Assembly (NCBI GenBank): GCA_010015655.1
Contig: ML976675.1
Location: forward strand, 902,553-966,552
Direction: 5' to 3'
Length of the DNA stretch: 64,000 bases
From: Bimuria novae-zelandiae CBS 107.79
Lineage: Eukaryota > Ascomycota > Dothideomycetes > Pleosporales > Didymosphaeriaceae
Below, piece by piece: positions 43,740 to 55,900 of this stretch (position 1 is the stretch's first letter; every line of letters begins with the position of its first letter). The notes beneath the pieces are model-generated. The model did not search any database and was not told where the DNA came from. It saw only the letters and a list, made by a program, of their open reading frames with translations. A program made the position numbers and the translations under genes.

Positions 43740-44120
43740 AATCTATTACTAATCCCTTATAGTTTGTAAGATTTTTTTAGTTCCTAGGTGTTATACTATT
43801 TTAGCTATCCTTTCTATTTAATTAGGTATTTAGGCTAACTTTAAATTATTCTTACGTTCTTAATTTTCTTAACCTTATACTTATTATCTTCTAGATTTAA
43901 CTAGATCTTAACTAGAGCCTCTAGTAGGGCTAGTTATAAAAGTAATTTAGTTATAATAGGTCCCTTAGGTACTTGTACTTTAAAAGGGCCTATTTAGAGG
44001 TAATTTAGTTTTCTACTAAATCGTTCTATCCTTAGATTCGTTTATAGTAAGAAGACTTTATCTCCTTTTTTAAGGGTTAGTCCCTTAATCCTTTACTTAT
44101 TTGCGTTTTTAGATGCCGTA
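43740..44120 (-). pseudogene. integrase C-terminus and chromodomain, unit 2
   Basis: Minus strand: PLKKGDKVFLL, NLRIERFSRKLNYL, IGPFKVQVPKGPIITKLLL, then the chromodomain with YKVKKIKNVRII and PKYLIK. It continues rightward into the integrase core of the adjacent minus-strand pol. Confidence 0.6.
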
Positions 44121-46009
44121 AGAGTCCTTTAGGTAATTTATTTTTATAAAACTTTATAAGATTTCTTTATTTTATAAGCTATATCTTAGGCTTTTATAAA
44201 TACTTTCTATGTTTCTTAGATCTTAATAAGTAATTAGCTTATATCTATAATTTGCATAGTGTGGGAAGTACCTTATCATGCCTAACCTTATACTATTATA
44301 TGCTAGTTATGCTATTAGTAGGAGATCTACCTAATTTTGCTATTATTTATTAACATAGAATAATAAATATTATTCTAGAGTCTAATTTGTATATTCCATT
44401 TAATACTCGATTTAGGAAGGGAAAATCGTTAAGAACTTTCTATTAACACCTAGAGCTATCGTAAGGATATTTTAGTACTTAAACGTAAAAAGCTTACCTC
44501 TCTTTATAATATATTCCTTTAGTAGTCTGTATTCCGCGAACACTATATTATCTACCTTATAAGCTAGTTCTTCTACCATTATAGACTCTTTTATAGGTCT
44601 GAACTTGGCTATCTTAGTTCTACAGTCTACTATTTCTATAATAGTATTATATATCTACTTTATTCCTAGCTATCGTAATGGCGGGAGCTTTACTGTAAGG
44701 TCTATTATTACACTTTACTGGGGTCGTTTAGCTACTTATAGTAGTTATAATAGTTTATAAGACTTATATCTTTTAGCTTGTTTTTATAGCATGCTAAATA
44801 GTTACTTATAATCTTAGTTACTATCTACTTAAGTTTAAGGATAGTATATTTATTCGCGATCTAACGTATTATTTCTTTAACACTAAGGTTACCTTATTGT
44901 CTAAGTTCATGTTGCCTCCTACTTAAGGTTTCTTTATATTTTAGTTTTATAATAATTCTGCTTTTGTAATCTCGTTGTGTTTTATTAATCTTAATTTAAA
45001 ACAGGTTATATTCCTCGCGCTATTCTATCGTAAGTTAGCTATAATCTTAAAAATTATATACCTCTAGTCTTATATACTATAGGCTGGCTGCGCGGGCCTT
45101 AATTCTTAGCTAATTATATTTATTTATCCTATTACTTCTTACACGTAGCACTACGTTGTATAGATTAGGTTTATCTTTTATAAGATCTAGTTTTCTACTT
45201 ATGGCGTTTACTGTACCATTAAGTTTTCTAGATTAATAATATATAGTAAAGCTAAATTTATTTAGAATTCTGTCTATTATACTTATTACCTATTAAGGTT
45301 CTTGGTTAATATAAAGCTAGAAAGGTTTTAGTAATTTATTTATACCTTTATTTTAAAGCGTGCTCTTGTAAGCTAGGCGTCTTATAATTTAAAGGCGTCT
45401 ACTATTCCTAGTAGTTTCTTAAAATAAATATTATAATTCAGATCTGCTTATAAGAACTTCCTAAAATAGTAAAATACTAGTCTTTATTTTCTATTATTAT
45501 ACTACTATAAGAGGATCGCACCTAGTGAATAGTTTAATATATTTATTTTAAACCTTATAGGTTTCCCTAGGTTATATATTTATAGGAGGGATGTTAAAAA
45601 AAAAGCTTTTTAAGCTTGTAAGCTTTTTAAAAGTTTTAATTTTTTTCTCTTTTTACTTAAATCCTACTTTCTTCTTAGTAGTCACTATTAGAGGTATCGT
45701 AACCTTAGAATAGTCCTTAATAAACTTTTAGTAGAAATTCGCGAATTTTAAGAGGAATTAAACGTTCTTCACTAATTTAGATTATAATTATTTTTATACT
45801 ATGGACACCTTCTTTAGATCTATTTTAATGCCTTTCCTTTAGATTATAAATCTAATATATTCTATCTTCGTTGTGTAGAATGCACACTTATGTTGGTAAA
45901 GGAGTGGTCTATATTTCTTTATCTTGGCTAGCACGTTTTATACATACTATATATACTCCTTAAGCGTACTATTACGATCACGAATCCCACAGGAACAATG
46001 GAACCAGAC
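44121..46009 (-). pseudogene. minus-strand gypsy pol remnant (RT end, RNase H, integrase)
   Basis: From right to left: the RT end near 45600-45960 (YRPLLYQHKCAFYTTKIEYI, FANFY, KFIKDYSKVTIPL), RNase H around 44900-45590, and integrase core at 44430-44760 (FRPIKESIMVEELAYKVDNI, VFAEYRLLKEYI, GKLFTFKY, LGVNRKFLTIF). The RT palm, protease and gag are missing between the LTR (46010-46486) and the RT end. Many RIP stops. Confidence 0.65.
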
Positions 46010-46486
46010 AATTACGTTAAGAGAGTCATTGTTAGCAAAATAACCACGCCGGAGGAATACACAGTAGCGCGGGGCAGCTGAGGTTAGTAAGCACGTAATA
46101 AAGTCCCGTATAAGCAAGAAGTCCTATATAAGAGTCAGGACTACGGTAAGTCCTAAGGACTACCTCTAGAAGAGAGACCTTCGCAGGACTATAATAGTAA
46201 TTCTAATAATAGTAAGGACTAGGATAAATAGTATATAGTTTAATAATTTCTCTATACTTCTTCTACTCCTTAGAGTTCACTTAACATACTATAAGTATAT
46301 CTTTTATAATAGATTAGTAAGCGTTCTAGTTAGTTATTCTATAGTTTATTATAGAATTAGATTATTTCTAAACCTACCCTATAGCTCTTAATAGCTTTTA
46401 ACTACTAAATATTTGTAACGCCTCTTACCCTTAACCTACCCTCTCTTAATTTAAAATAGGCTTAGGTACGTAGAGTTCTTATAATA
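46010..46486 (-). repeat. inverted LTR of the second gypsy family
   Basis: Read on the minus strand it starts TATTATAAGAAC and matches the LTRs at 40828 and 42479; the similarity continues about 40 bases into the inner flank (GGTTCCATTGTTCCTGTGGG against its RIP-changed counterpart). It is less RIP-damaged than the two tandem copies at its inner end. Confidence 0.6.
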
Positions 46487-46628
46487 CTTTAACTACCTAA
46501 AGGTTCGAAATAATAAAACAATAGCTATAGTAGCTACTATAATATAGATTCTAACAGGAAGTACGGCTTCTGGACTAATTATAAATACTATAATAGTATT
46601 AGCTAACTAAGCTAATAAAATATAGTAG
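46487..46628. other. short AT-rich spacer
   Basis: RIP-type sequence. Its last five bases, AGTAG (46624-46628), are the target duplication of the next element. Confidence 0.5.
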
Positions 46629-46843
46629 TGTAATAGGCTAGATGCCTTGTTATACTATTCCTTAGTGAAACCCTCGGTGAAACTCTCAGTGCTCCTTTAG
46701 ACTAAGTAGGGCCTTAGAAATCTCTCGAATCTTCTTAATAATAACAGCGCACATATAAGTTTGGCCTTACTTATAGATAGTTTACTCCTTATTAAATATA
46801 ATCCTATTACTAGGTATTGGCAACCTTTGCGCAGCCCCTTACA
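46629..46843 (+). repeat. 5' LTR of chromovirus F (215 bp)
   Basis: TGTAATAGGCTAGATGCC ... CCCCTTACA. It differs from the 3' LTR at about ten positions, all transitions. Confidence 0.95.
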
Positions 46844-46914
46844 TTTTATATTTAATTACCCTTAAGTAGCTAGTGTAGCCGTCCCCTAGTACTCTACTAA
46901 TAGACTAATTGCAA

Positions 46915-47142
46915 GACCTGCTTCCAAGCAGTAAGCAGTAATAAACTAAGCTATATAGTTAATTCCTAGCCACCCTAATAAAACGACTTGTAAGACCTGC
47001 TTCTAAGTAGTAAGCACTACTATAACAAGCGACGCTAGTGCAGGGACCTTTAACAGTTAAACGCCTGCCTAAGCACCACGACGACAAGTAACGCTAGTGT
47101 AGGGACCTTTAATGGTTAAACGCCTGCCTAAGCGCTACAATA
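46915..47142. repeat. tandem repeats in the leader of chromovirus F
   Basis: Two copies of a 59-base unit at 47025-47083 and 47084-47142 (AACGCTAGTG, GGGACCTTTAA and ACGCCTGCCTAAGC shared). A 27-base word starting GCAAGACCTGCTTC is also repeated at about 46915 and 46989. They lie between the 5' LTR and gag. Confidence 0.75.
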
Positions 47143-47439
47143 AACGCAGTAAGATAGAGACTAGCACTTACTACGAAGCTTTAAACGCTCGATAAGATAA
47201 TAAAGGATAATCTTAGCAAATAATACTAACACCACTAAACTTAAGTATTAAAGCAATAATGTAGCAGATAATAGTATAGATAGGCGAACTTATAGCGCAA
47301 ATAGCAAGAATTAAAAGTACTAATGTCCTAGCACCTACTGCGACTACTACTAGTATAATACTCGCGACACCTATAGTACCTATAATACCTGCGACACCTG
47401 CGGCAGCGTACGAACCAAAAGGACTTAAGGACCCTAAGG

Positions 47440-48290
47440 CATTTAATAGAACTCGAAGCTAGTATTTGCCATAGAAATACCAGATTAAAGTAAAGCTAAG
47501 GTCTGAGACTTAACAGTTCTATACAGACCGACTCGCGATCGACTACACTTTTAGTTATATAATAGGTAATGCTAGAGCACGTATCTTCCCATAGATATCT
47601 ATTTACGCCATAACTAGCACGCTTAATTAGTTCTTTTAGTATCTTAACGGAGCGTTTAAGGACGCGCACATAGCTAAGACTATAAAAAGTAAGCTTTAGA
47701 ACATACGATAGAAAACACATAACGTACGCGACTTTATTTAGGACTTTAACAAGGAAGCTCTAATAGCTAGCCTATTTAACTATGCTATTTTAAAGAGCAT
47801 GTTCCTACACGCTCTTAATTACGAGTTACGGACCGCCCTTATAGGCACTATCTTTCCTAAGAGCACTACGATTAAGGAGATGCAATTACACATTACTACT
47901 ATATTAGATAATCTATAGTAGTTAAAGCTAAGTAGCAAGAAGAGAGACGCACTACTATAGAATACCACCTTAAGTAATGTTTCTACTAATCCTATAGACT
48001 GGGAACTGAGTAGAACATAGATGCAACAAGCGAAATAGGTCCCTTAAAAGGAGATTAATTAACGACGCGATAATGGATTGTGTTTATAATACGGAAAGAA
48101 AGGCTACTAAATTAAGTCTTACACTCTAAAAGCTACTTAGAATCTTAAGCGATAGCTAACTCGAGTCGCGAAAGCGAAAACTAAATTAAAGGCAAAAGAC
48201 AACGATAACGCGATAGTAGTAGATAATAATAAGTTAGAAAAAGAGTAGCTCTTAGTTGAAGTCGCGATTAGGAGCCTTCACGAGTAAGCA
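47440..48290 (+). pseudogene. gag remnant of chromovirus F
   Basis: Frame with few stops: DQFYTDRLAIDYTFSYII, NARARIFP, GAFKDAHIAKTIKSKL, NIRQKTHNVRDFI, SMFLHALNYELRTALIGTIF, EMQLHITTILDNL. Then a zinc knuckle appears at about 48070 (LCLQYGKKGYQIKSYTL, Cys/His partly changed by RIP). This is the Retrotrans_gag arrangement. Confidence 0.75.
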
Positions 48291-48349
48291 AGAACACAAG
48301 GACAGAATAGAATAAGTTTAAAAAGAAAAAACATGCTAGCACCCCCGCT

Positions 48350-51300
48350 TATAGTACATGTACTAGTTAATTAAACTAATTACACCTTGGCACTAATTAA
48401 CTCTAGATACCTCTCCTACGCCCTTATAACCTGTTCCTTTATAAGACAAGCCAAACTCGAGCGTATAGCGATTCTACGAAAGCCTATTATAGGGGTAAAC
48501 GATTAAGTTAGCTAGGTTAATAAAGTTACAAAGTTTATATTTAATATAAATAGCTACACTAAGACTGGATTTGCGTATATTACGCTAAATAATGCTGAAG
48601 AGGGTATTATCCTAGGACGTCCGTGGATAAATCGGAACTAAGTTACTATTACTCTTATAAAGAAGTTAATATACCTGCGCGCTCTAGGTATTAGAATTTG
48701 TAGTTAAGAAGGTAAGGCCTACCTACTAGAGATTTGAGAGGTTGGCGCCACAGAATTCTAGCGATTAATAAAAATGGCTTAGAGCAAAAACAAGAATCTA
48801 GGGGGAGCTATAAAGATATTCGCCGCCTTACTAGCAGATATTAACAAGGCCTTAGCGCCTAAGCTAAAGATTAACGTCCTGTCTCTAGTTCCTAAGCACT
48901 AGAGGAAGCATATAACGCTCTTTAATCTTAAAAAAGCGAGCAAATTGCCGCCGCATTAACCTGGAATTAACTACGCAATTAAGCTAGAAGAGAAGAAAGG
49001 AAAGAAGCCTAAAGCCCCTTAGGGACCTTTATATAACATGTTAAAGGGAGAGCTTCTAGTGCTACGGAAGGAACTTACATCTCTACTTAATAAAGGTTTT
49101 ATATAAGTAAGTAATTCACCTGCTGCGTCGCCAATCCTATTTATAAAGAAGCTAGGAGGTAGACTGTAACTATGTGTTAACTATAGAGCACTAAACACCT
49201 TAACGAAGAAGGACTAGTATCTTCTACTACTTATTTATAAGACTTTAAACAATATTGCAAAGGCGAGGTGGTTTACGAAACTAGACGTTATTATAGCCTT
49301 CTATAAGATCTAAATCTAAGAAGGGGACGAGTGGCTTATAGCTTTCTAAACACGTTTTAGATTATTTAAATAGCTTATTACACTATTTAGACTAGCGAAT
49401 GCCCCTAGCACATTCTAATAATATATTAACTAGACACTTTACGAATATTTAGACGATTTCTACATAGCGTATCTTGACAATATTCTTATTTACATAAACG
49501 GTTCTCTCTAAAAATATTATAAGCAAGTTAACAAAGTGCTTATATAGCTAAAAGAAGCTAGGTTATATCTTAATATTAAGAAGTGCGAGTTTAAGGTTAA
49601 GATTATAAAGTATCTTAGCTTTATTATTAAAGCTGGGAAGGGCACACGCATGGACCTAGAAAAGGTTAAAGCTATTAAGGATTAGGAGGCGCTAAAGACT
49701 ATTAAGGGCGTACGAAGCTTTCTAGGCTTTGCTAATTTTTACTAACGATTTATCCGAAATTTTGGCCAAATTGCCGCTCCCCTTATAAGACTTACAGGCA
49801 ACGTTACCTTCAGATAGACAGTAGAGGAACAGAAGGCCTTTAATACACTTAAGAAAGTCTTTATATCCAAACTAGTGTTGGCCTAGTTCTAAGCAGACCG
49901 CGATACAGTTATAGAATATAACTTATTTAGTTATGTCACTACTTAAATACTATCTTAATACGACGAGAATAGAATCCTGCGTCCTTGTGCCTACTTCTTA
50001 AGAAAGAACACGCCTGCCAAATGCAACTATAAAATCTATAATAAAGAACTACTAGTAGTTATTAGAAGACTTAAAGAATAGGATACTAAACTTCGATTAG
50101 TAAAAAAGTTCAAGGTGGTTACTAACCACAAGAACTTAGAGTACTTTATAAAGCCGCGAATGTTAAATAAAAGACAGATTCGCTGGTTGCTTATCCTAGG
50201 CAGATATAATATAGAGATCCTCTATAGGCCAGGTAAGCAAAATATCCGAGTAGACGTATTATCCTAGCGAGAACAGGATCTACCCGCAGATACTAGTAAT
50301 AACTAACTATAGAGGAGACTTGTATAAGTCTTAAAGCCTACTATATCGTACTATAAGAAATTAGATAATACTAATAAAGAGATAGGTATTATAGTAATGT
50401 CTGTAAAAGTTCGTGCTCTACCCGCCGCAATTTAAGGAAATACTTAAAAAGACACACGAGATTAAAATACTATTAAGAACCTCTAGGTTAAGTTAATTAA
50501 GAGAGACCTAGTTTATTAAGAAGTACGCTAAGCTATAAAAAGCGGATAATAGAAATTCCCTATTACACTCTAGATTAAATACTTAATTATAAAATATAAG
50601 GTTAAGGACCAAGTGCTCTACTTCCGAGGACGAAAATGGGTACTAAACCACGAACCCCTACGAACGTCTATTATTGAGCGGATATACTGTTCTGTGGCTA
50701 CTGGGCACCCTAGTAGAGAGATTATATATAAGATAATTACAAGAGACTTCTTTTGGCTAGGAATGTCTAACGATATTCAACAATATATACGGAACTGCGA
50801 TACATGCGGAAGATTAAAACCGTGGAGAGATAGTCTACAAGGCTTTTTAAAACCCTTGCTAGTGCCCGAACAAATCTAGAAGGAGATATTAATAGACTTT
50901 ATTAAGGGCTTGCTAGAGAGCAACGGCAACATAAACCTTATAGTTATTACTAATTGCCTAAGTAAAGACGTCGTGTTTGTGCCACTAGTAAACCTAGAAA
51001 TAAAAACGATAGTGCAAGCGTTTATCACGTATATTATTACCTACTATTAGATTCCTAATATAATTATGTTAGATTAAGGCAGCTAATTTGTTAGCGTGTT
51101 CTGGACAAGACTCTGCAAAATTCTTTAGATTAAGCGGCGATTATCCATAGCATTCTATACTTAAACTAATAGAGTAATAGAGCGCATGAATAGCACATGG
51201 GAGATATATATAAAAGCCTTTGTTAGCTGGGCTCAAAATGACTGGGCACCTCTCTGCCCGCTAGTAAAAATTGTAATTAAAGGACGAGACGTAATAACGA

Positions 51301-51990
51301 TAAGGATGTCTCCTTTCTTCCTTTAGCATAGGTATAATATTAACCCACTATAGCTAGAGATACCTGCGGGCGCCAATCGTAGAAAGTACACTATACATAA
51401 GAGGTCTAACCGCGAGAAAGCCGAGTCTATTATTACTAAACTACGCTACCTTGTAGAACTTGCGCAAGCATCTATGGCACAGGAATAATAAGAGTAGGAA
51501 CGTTAAGCTAATGGGCATCGCCGAGAAGCGCCACACCTCCGCGTTAGTAATAAAGTATGGCTGAAATTAAATAAGCAGTTTGCTACAGGCCGAAAATTAA
51601 AGAAGCTAGACTGGAGGAGCGCGAAGTACATAGTTATTAAAGTAATAAACACGCATATAGTTTGACTAAATACACTTCTAGGCCCTTATAATGTTTTCTA
51701 TGTTAACCGACCCCGACTAGCAGCATCAGACCCCTTACTAAGCTAAATAAAGGATAACGACTAGCCACTACTAATTTAGGTAGATACTAATGGCGTAGAT
51801 ATGTGGGAAGTAGAAGATATATTAGTAAAAGTGTGCCAACGACGCGGATAGGGATAGAAGTAGTGGTATAAAATAAAATAGAAAGGCTACTACCTACCAA
51901 CTATAGAGCTAGCTGAAAACCTCCAAAATACTAAAGCGAAGATTTGATAGGAGTAATTTATAGAGCTATATTAAGACCCTAATACACGAC
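48350..51990 (+). pseudogene. pol remnant of chromovirus F
   Basis: Aspartic protease at 48370-48760 (ALINSRYLSYALITCSFI, the catalytic Asp now Asn; GIILGRPWINRN). RT lies at 49000-49800 (LNNIAKARWFTKLDVIIAFY, LANAPSTF, AYLDNILIYINGS with YLDD now YLDN; FLGFANFY). RNase H at 49890-50280 includes KIYNKELLVVIRRLKE. The integrase HHCC zinc region at 50613-50879 is an open 88-codon stretch (GRLKPWRDSLQGFLKPLLVP); the core follows (KEILIDFIKGLLE). A chromodomain lies at 51800-51930 (WEVEDILVKV, KGYYLPTIELAENL). Many TAG codons at former Trp/Gln sites disable it. Confidence 0.85.
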
Positions 51991-52043
51991 TTCTTCCTGC
52001 AGGGTTTCGGCGTGGATCTAATAACCTTTATCTAGACGCCATA

Positions 52044-52058
52044 AGAGAGGAGGGGGGT
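52044..52058 (+). other. polypurine tract of chromovirus F
   Basis: AGAGAGGAGGGGGGT two to three bases before the 3' LTR, the site priming plus-strand DNA synthesis in LTR elements. Confidence 0.85.
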
Positions 52059-52060
52059 AA

Positions 52061-52275
52061 TGTAATAGGCTAGATGCCTTGTTATACTATTCCTTAGTAA
52101 AACCCTTAGTGAAACTCTTAGTGCTCCTTTAGACTAAGTAGGGCCTTAGAAATCTCTTAAATCTTCTTAACAATAACAGCGCACATATAAGTTTGGCCTT
52201 ACTTATAGATAGTTTACTCCTTATTAAATATAATCCTATTACTAGGCATCGGCAACCTTTGCGCAGCCCCTTATA
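52061..52275 (+). repeat. 3' LTR of chromovirus F (215 bp)
   Basis: Same length as the 5' LTR; ends CCCCTTATA (CA changed to TA), followed by AGTAG. Confidence 0.95.
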
Positions 52276-52280
52276 AGTAG

Positions 52281-52846
52281 CTTAAGCAGTAGCTAGCCAA
52301 GCTAATAGCTTACGTTTTAGCTATTATAACTATAAGAAAAATATCCTTCAAGGTTTCTAAAGTCTATAAAGGTAAAAGAAAGGGACTTAAGACTTTTTTT
52401 TATAAATATAATACTATACTACTAATATAATAAGGATATCTTTAGAACTAAGCAGGCTATAATCTTAGCAATAGGCATGCATATAAAGAGTAAAGGAGCT
52501 AAATAACTATAACCCCTTACTAAGAAATACCTAGAAAAGGAAGATAATATCTTTGAATATAGTAATAAAACTAAAAAGGTGTTTAAAAACTAGGCATCCT
52601 TTAAGGAACAAATCTAAATTATATTTAAAGAAGTTAATAATAAATAATAAGCTAAATGCAAGATATAAACGCTTAATTAAATAGGGTTAGCTAATATATA
52701 TATAGCTAAGTTTAGACGCCTCTAAGCTAAGATTAATTAGGATAACGCCCCACTTTCGGCGGCCTACTATAATAGACTAAAAAAAGCATTAGGAATAAGT
52801 TTACCTACTATAACTATTAGATAAGGTGCTTGCGTGCGATAAGATA
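52281..52846 (+). pseudogene. gypsy gag fragment
   Basis: Plus-strand frame with stops whose last part reads AKFRRL, KINQDNAPLSAAYYN, LKKALGISL, like the C-terminal part of a Ty3/gypsy Gag (KIxWDxAxxxAxFYxGL). No other part of that element is present here. Confidence 0.45.
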
Positions 52847-52983
52847 TGTTAATGGGTGATAATTGTGTATTATTTTCTATTAACTCTATTTGGTTGGTTT
52901 TAATCCCTGGGCTAGTGCGATAAGTGCTATGGTCCCTACTTAATTATGCAGATCCGACCTCAACGCACTTATTCTATCTAACA
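52847..52983 (-). repeat. short LTR (137 bp) of a second minus-strand Ty1/copia element
   Basis: Starts TGTTAATGGG and ends CTATCTAACA, so the ends are inverted TGTTA/TAACA. CACCCCCTTAGC follows, which on the minus strand is a purine tract (GCTAAGGGGGTG) directly before the LTR. It is therefore the 3' LTR of the relic to the right. Confidence 0.65.
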
Positions 52984-52989
52984 CACCCC

Positions 52990-55900
52990 CTTAGCTTAGA
53001 AATCCTTATAAGCTAGATTATATTATAGATCCTTATTATGCGAGCGTAAGGTCTTTAAGTTATTTTTAAATCTCCTTAAGAGGCGCTTCGTTTGTTACCT
53101 TAGGTCTCTTTACCTCTACTAGTCTAAGTTAAGTTAGGAATCTTTCTCACTTATTAACTAGGAGGACCTTTATAAAGCCGTCGGCGATTATATCTGCCGA
53201 TTACACGTACTCTACCTTAATCTTTCTAGTAGAGACTTCCTGTCTTAGCTAGTAATTATAAATGTCGACGTGTCGTAGTTTAGTCTAGAGCTTAGATATC
53301 TCTTTAGTCACTAGTTAAATAGTTTGCTTGTTATCGCATTAGATAGTAATTAACGATAAGAGTAGTTTAATCTATAGTTTGTCTAATAGTCGTGATATAA
53401 AGATTGCTTTCTTAGCCACTTATAATAGGGCGAGAAGCTCTACTTTAGTTATTAAGATTATAATAGTGTCCTGTTTATTTGCTCTCTAAGTAATAAGTCC
53501 GTTAAATAGCTTAATAGCGTATCCTTGCGAGCTCTTTCTGTCTAGTATATTATTAGCAAATAAAGCATCGCTAGCTACTTAAAGGTAGTTGTCTCCTTTA
53601 AGCTATAGTGCTCTCTATCTAGTGCTGGACAAGTATAGTAGTACTCGGTCAGCGGCATTGTAATGTTCGGAACCCGGATTTAACAGGAACCAAGCCAGCC
53701 TTAAGGTTATAAAGGCGATGTCTGGTCGGGTCGTTACTATCGCAAATAAAAGTAATCTAATTTTACGTTAGTATTTATTAATTTCTAAGGGTGTTGCCAA
53801 GCCTGTTCGAGGCTTTAACTTAGTAGCAGCTATTAGGGTATCGTAACAGATGTCTTTCCTATTAGCTAGTTAACTAATCTTCTCTACGTATGCGGCTTAA
53901 GAGAGTTAGATCTTCTAGTAACTTTAGTCCCTAATAACCTCTACGCCCAGGAACCACTAAAGGTCGTTTTCTCTAGTAAAGATATACTTCTCCTATAGGC
54001 GCTTAATTATTTACTAGGCTTCTTACTCTTTCTACTTATAATACGCTACTATAATATCGTTAATGTAGAAAAAGATAACAATTCCGTCTTTAATAAGGCA
54101 GCATAGCTCGTAAGGCATAGTCTAGAAGTCAAGAGCTTTAAGTATTATAGTAAATTCTCTCTACCAGAGGCGTGGTGAGATCCGTAGACCATACAGAGCC
54201 TTATTAACTTGGAGGATCGTTCCAGGTTTTTGATAGCCGTGGGGCATTCTTATATATACTTCTCGATCCATTATTGCATGGACAAAGGCGTTCGTGATGT
54301 CGTATTATTTAAGCTCCAAGTTATGGTGGGCTATAATTGCCATTAGCATTCGGAATAACCGGCTAATAAGCGTGGCTGCGTAAGTGTCCTGCGAGGTAAT
54401 ATTTTATTATTAATTACTATAAACGACTAGTCGCGCCTTGCACTTCAGCAAGCGATAGTACTTATTAAGTTTATAGGTGTATACCTATATATAGTTAAGG
54501 ATCTATTATCCTGTCAGCTTAATCTTCTTTATTAGTACCTCTAACTATAATTTTATTTATTAATAGCTTATAAGATAGGCCTATTCTGCTTCTTTAAATA
54601 GTTCACCTATCGGGTGGTCCTTAAGCTTAGTACGGCACGTTGGTAGAGGTGGGAGTTAACTTTAATAGGGCTTTAAGCCTTTAGCGAGCATTCTTATTAT
54701 CTTTGCCTTATCTATAATATCCCCTCTGTATTTCCTAACATAGCTGGCTTAGGTTCCCGCCATAAAAGCTGCTGCCTAGGGGGCAGTCTTAGGTGACCTA
54801 TATTATGTTACTTTAGATTAGTTTCTAGCTATTAGTCAAGCAAGCAATGCTGCAGGTAGCGGTGTAAATAGAGGTATTAGGTAACTATCCCTGATTTTCC
54901 TCCCTTAATGGTAGCCTGGTAGGTCTACTTTGCCTTAATAGTCTAATAAGTCCTTGGCGGCATTATTCTTATAGAAGGACTCCGTTTCTAGTTACTAAAT
55001 AGGAGTTAGTAGTTTAATAGTCTTTACATGCGTAGCTATTTCTTCTAGCGTATTATATATAAGATTATCTATTAGATCTTTAGTCTTCTTGTTAAATATA
55101 AACTACTCGTTAAAGACGACGTTTCGGGTGCTAATCACCTTAGCGAGTAATGGTATCCAAATGCGATAGATATTTAAGGATTGGTATCTAATAAGATAAC
55201 TAATCTAAGCTTTTAGATTAAGGCGTTGCAAACGTGATTTGCCTTAGTAGGTGTCGTTGGTTATCGTAAAGGCTTTACAGCTATACGCCTTTAGGTAGGC
55301 AAGATTAGGTTTCTATAGTAAAGTTATAATTCTATTACTAAACGCGACTCGTGTAAAGAATATTTTATATAGCGTCTTCTAGTTATACGCGTAATTTAGT
55401 GTTTAATTATAGAGGTATACTATAGCTCTTGTAACTTTAGGCCATAGTTTCTAGGATAGGTTGGCGTTAAGTCGCATTACGCGCGATTTTTCTTTGTTTA
55501 CACCCCCTAAGTGTTTGGCACCTCCGTTCTAAGCTTAGGTGTCTAGGGCCGAAGGCTTAATAATAATTCCTTAGGTCACTAACTAACGTTCTACTTCTAG
55601 TTTAACTATAGTAATTTTATTGTCTGCCTCGATAGTTCTAACTATTATGTTGTAGTGGTTCTTAAGGAATAGGAGGAAGGTTAAAATAATCTTAATAATT
55701 AATTTCGCTATTCTATTGTCTATGAAGTAAAAGTCCCATTATAGTCCTGAGAATTTATTAGTAATTAATATTTAGCTCTTTTCTTTAGTGACGTTTTGCG
55801 TTTTATATATATAGAAGTTAATAGTTAGCCTCTCTTTAGGTCCTTTAGTGTTGATCCGTGGCGCATGGCTAATCTATCGTTTTAATTTCGCTCTACTATA

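Larger units (their letters stand above)
40828..44120. repeat. two tandem copies of a 1.65-kb unit (LTR + ORF + pol end)
   Basis: Unit 1 (40828-42478) and unit 2 (42479-about 44120) are offset by 1654 bases, measured at the word ACCTAAGCC (40847 and 42501). Each contains an LTR, a plus-strand Cys/Lys-rich frame and a minus-strand integrase/chromodomain end. Both are RIP-scarred and have diverged. Confidence 0.7.
46629..52275 (+). mobile_element. complete Ty3/gypsy chromovirus F (5647 bp), RIP-inactivated
   Basis: Two 215-bp LTRs (46629-46843 and 52061-52275), a 5-bp target duplication AGTAG (46624-46628 and 52276-52280), and a polypurine tract AGAGAGGAGGGGGG before the 3' LTR. Between the LTRs gag, protease, RT, RNase H, integrase and a chromodomain follow in sense order. 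It is the only retroelement in the window with all structural parts in place. Confidence 0.92.

Noticed and set aside
50613..50879. 88-codon open frame as a separate small gene
   Set aside because: It is just a stop-free part of the integrase of chromovirus F.
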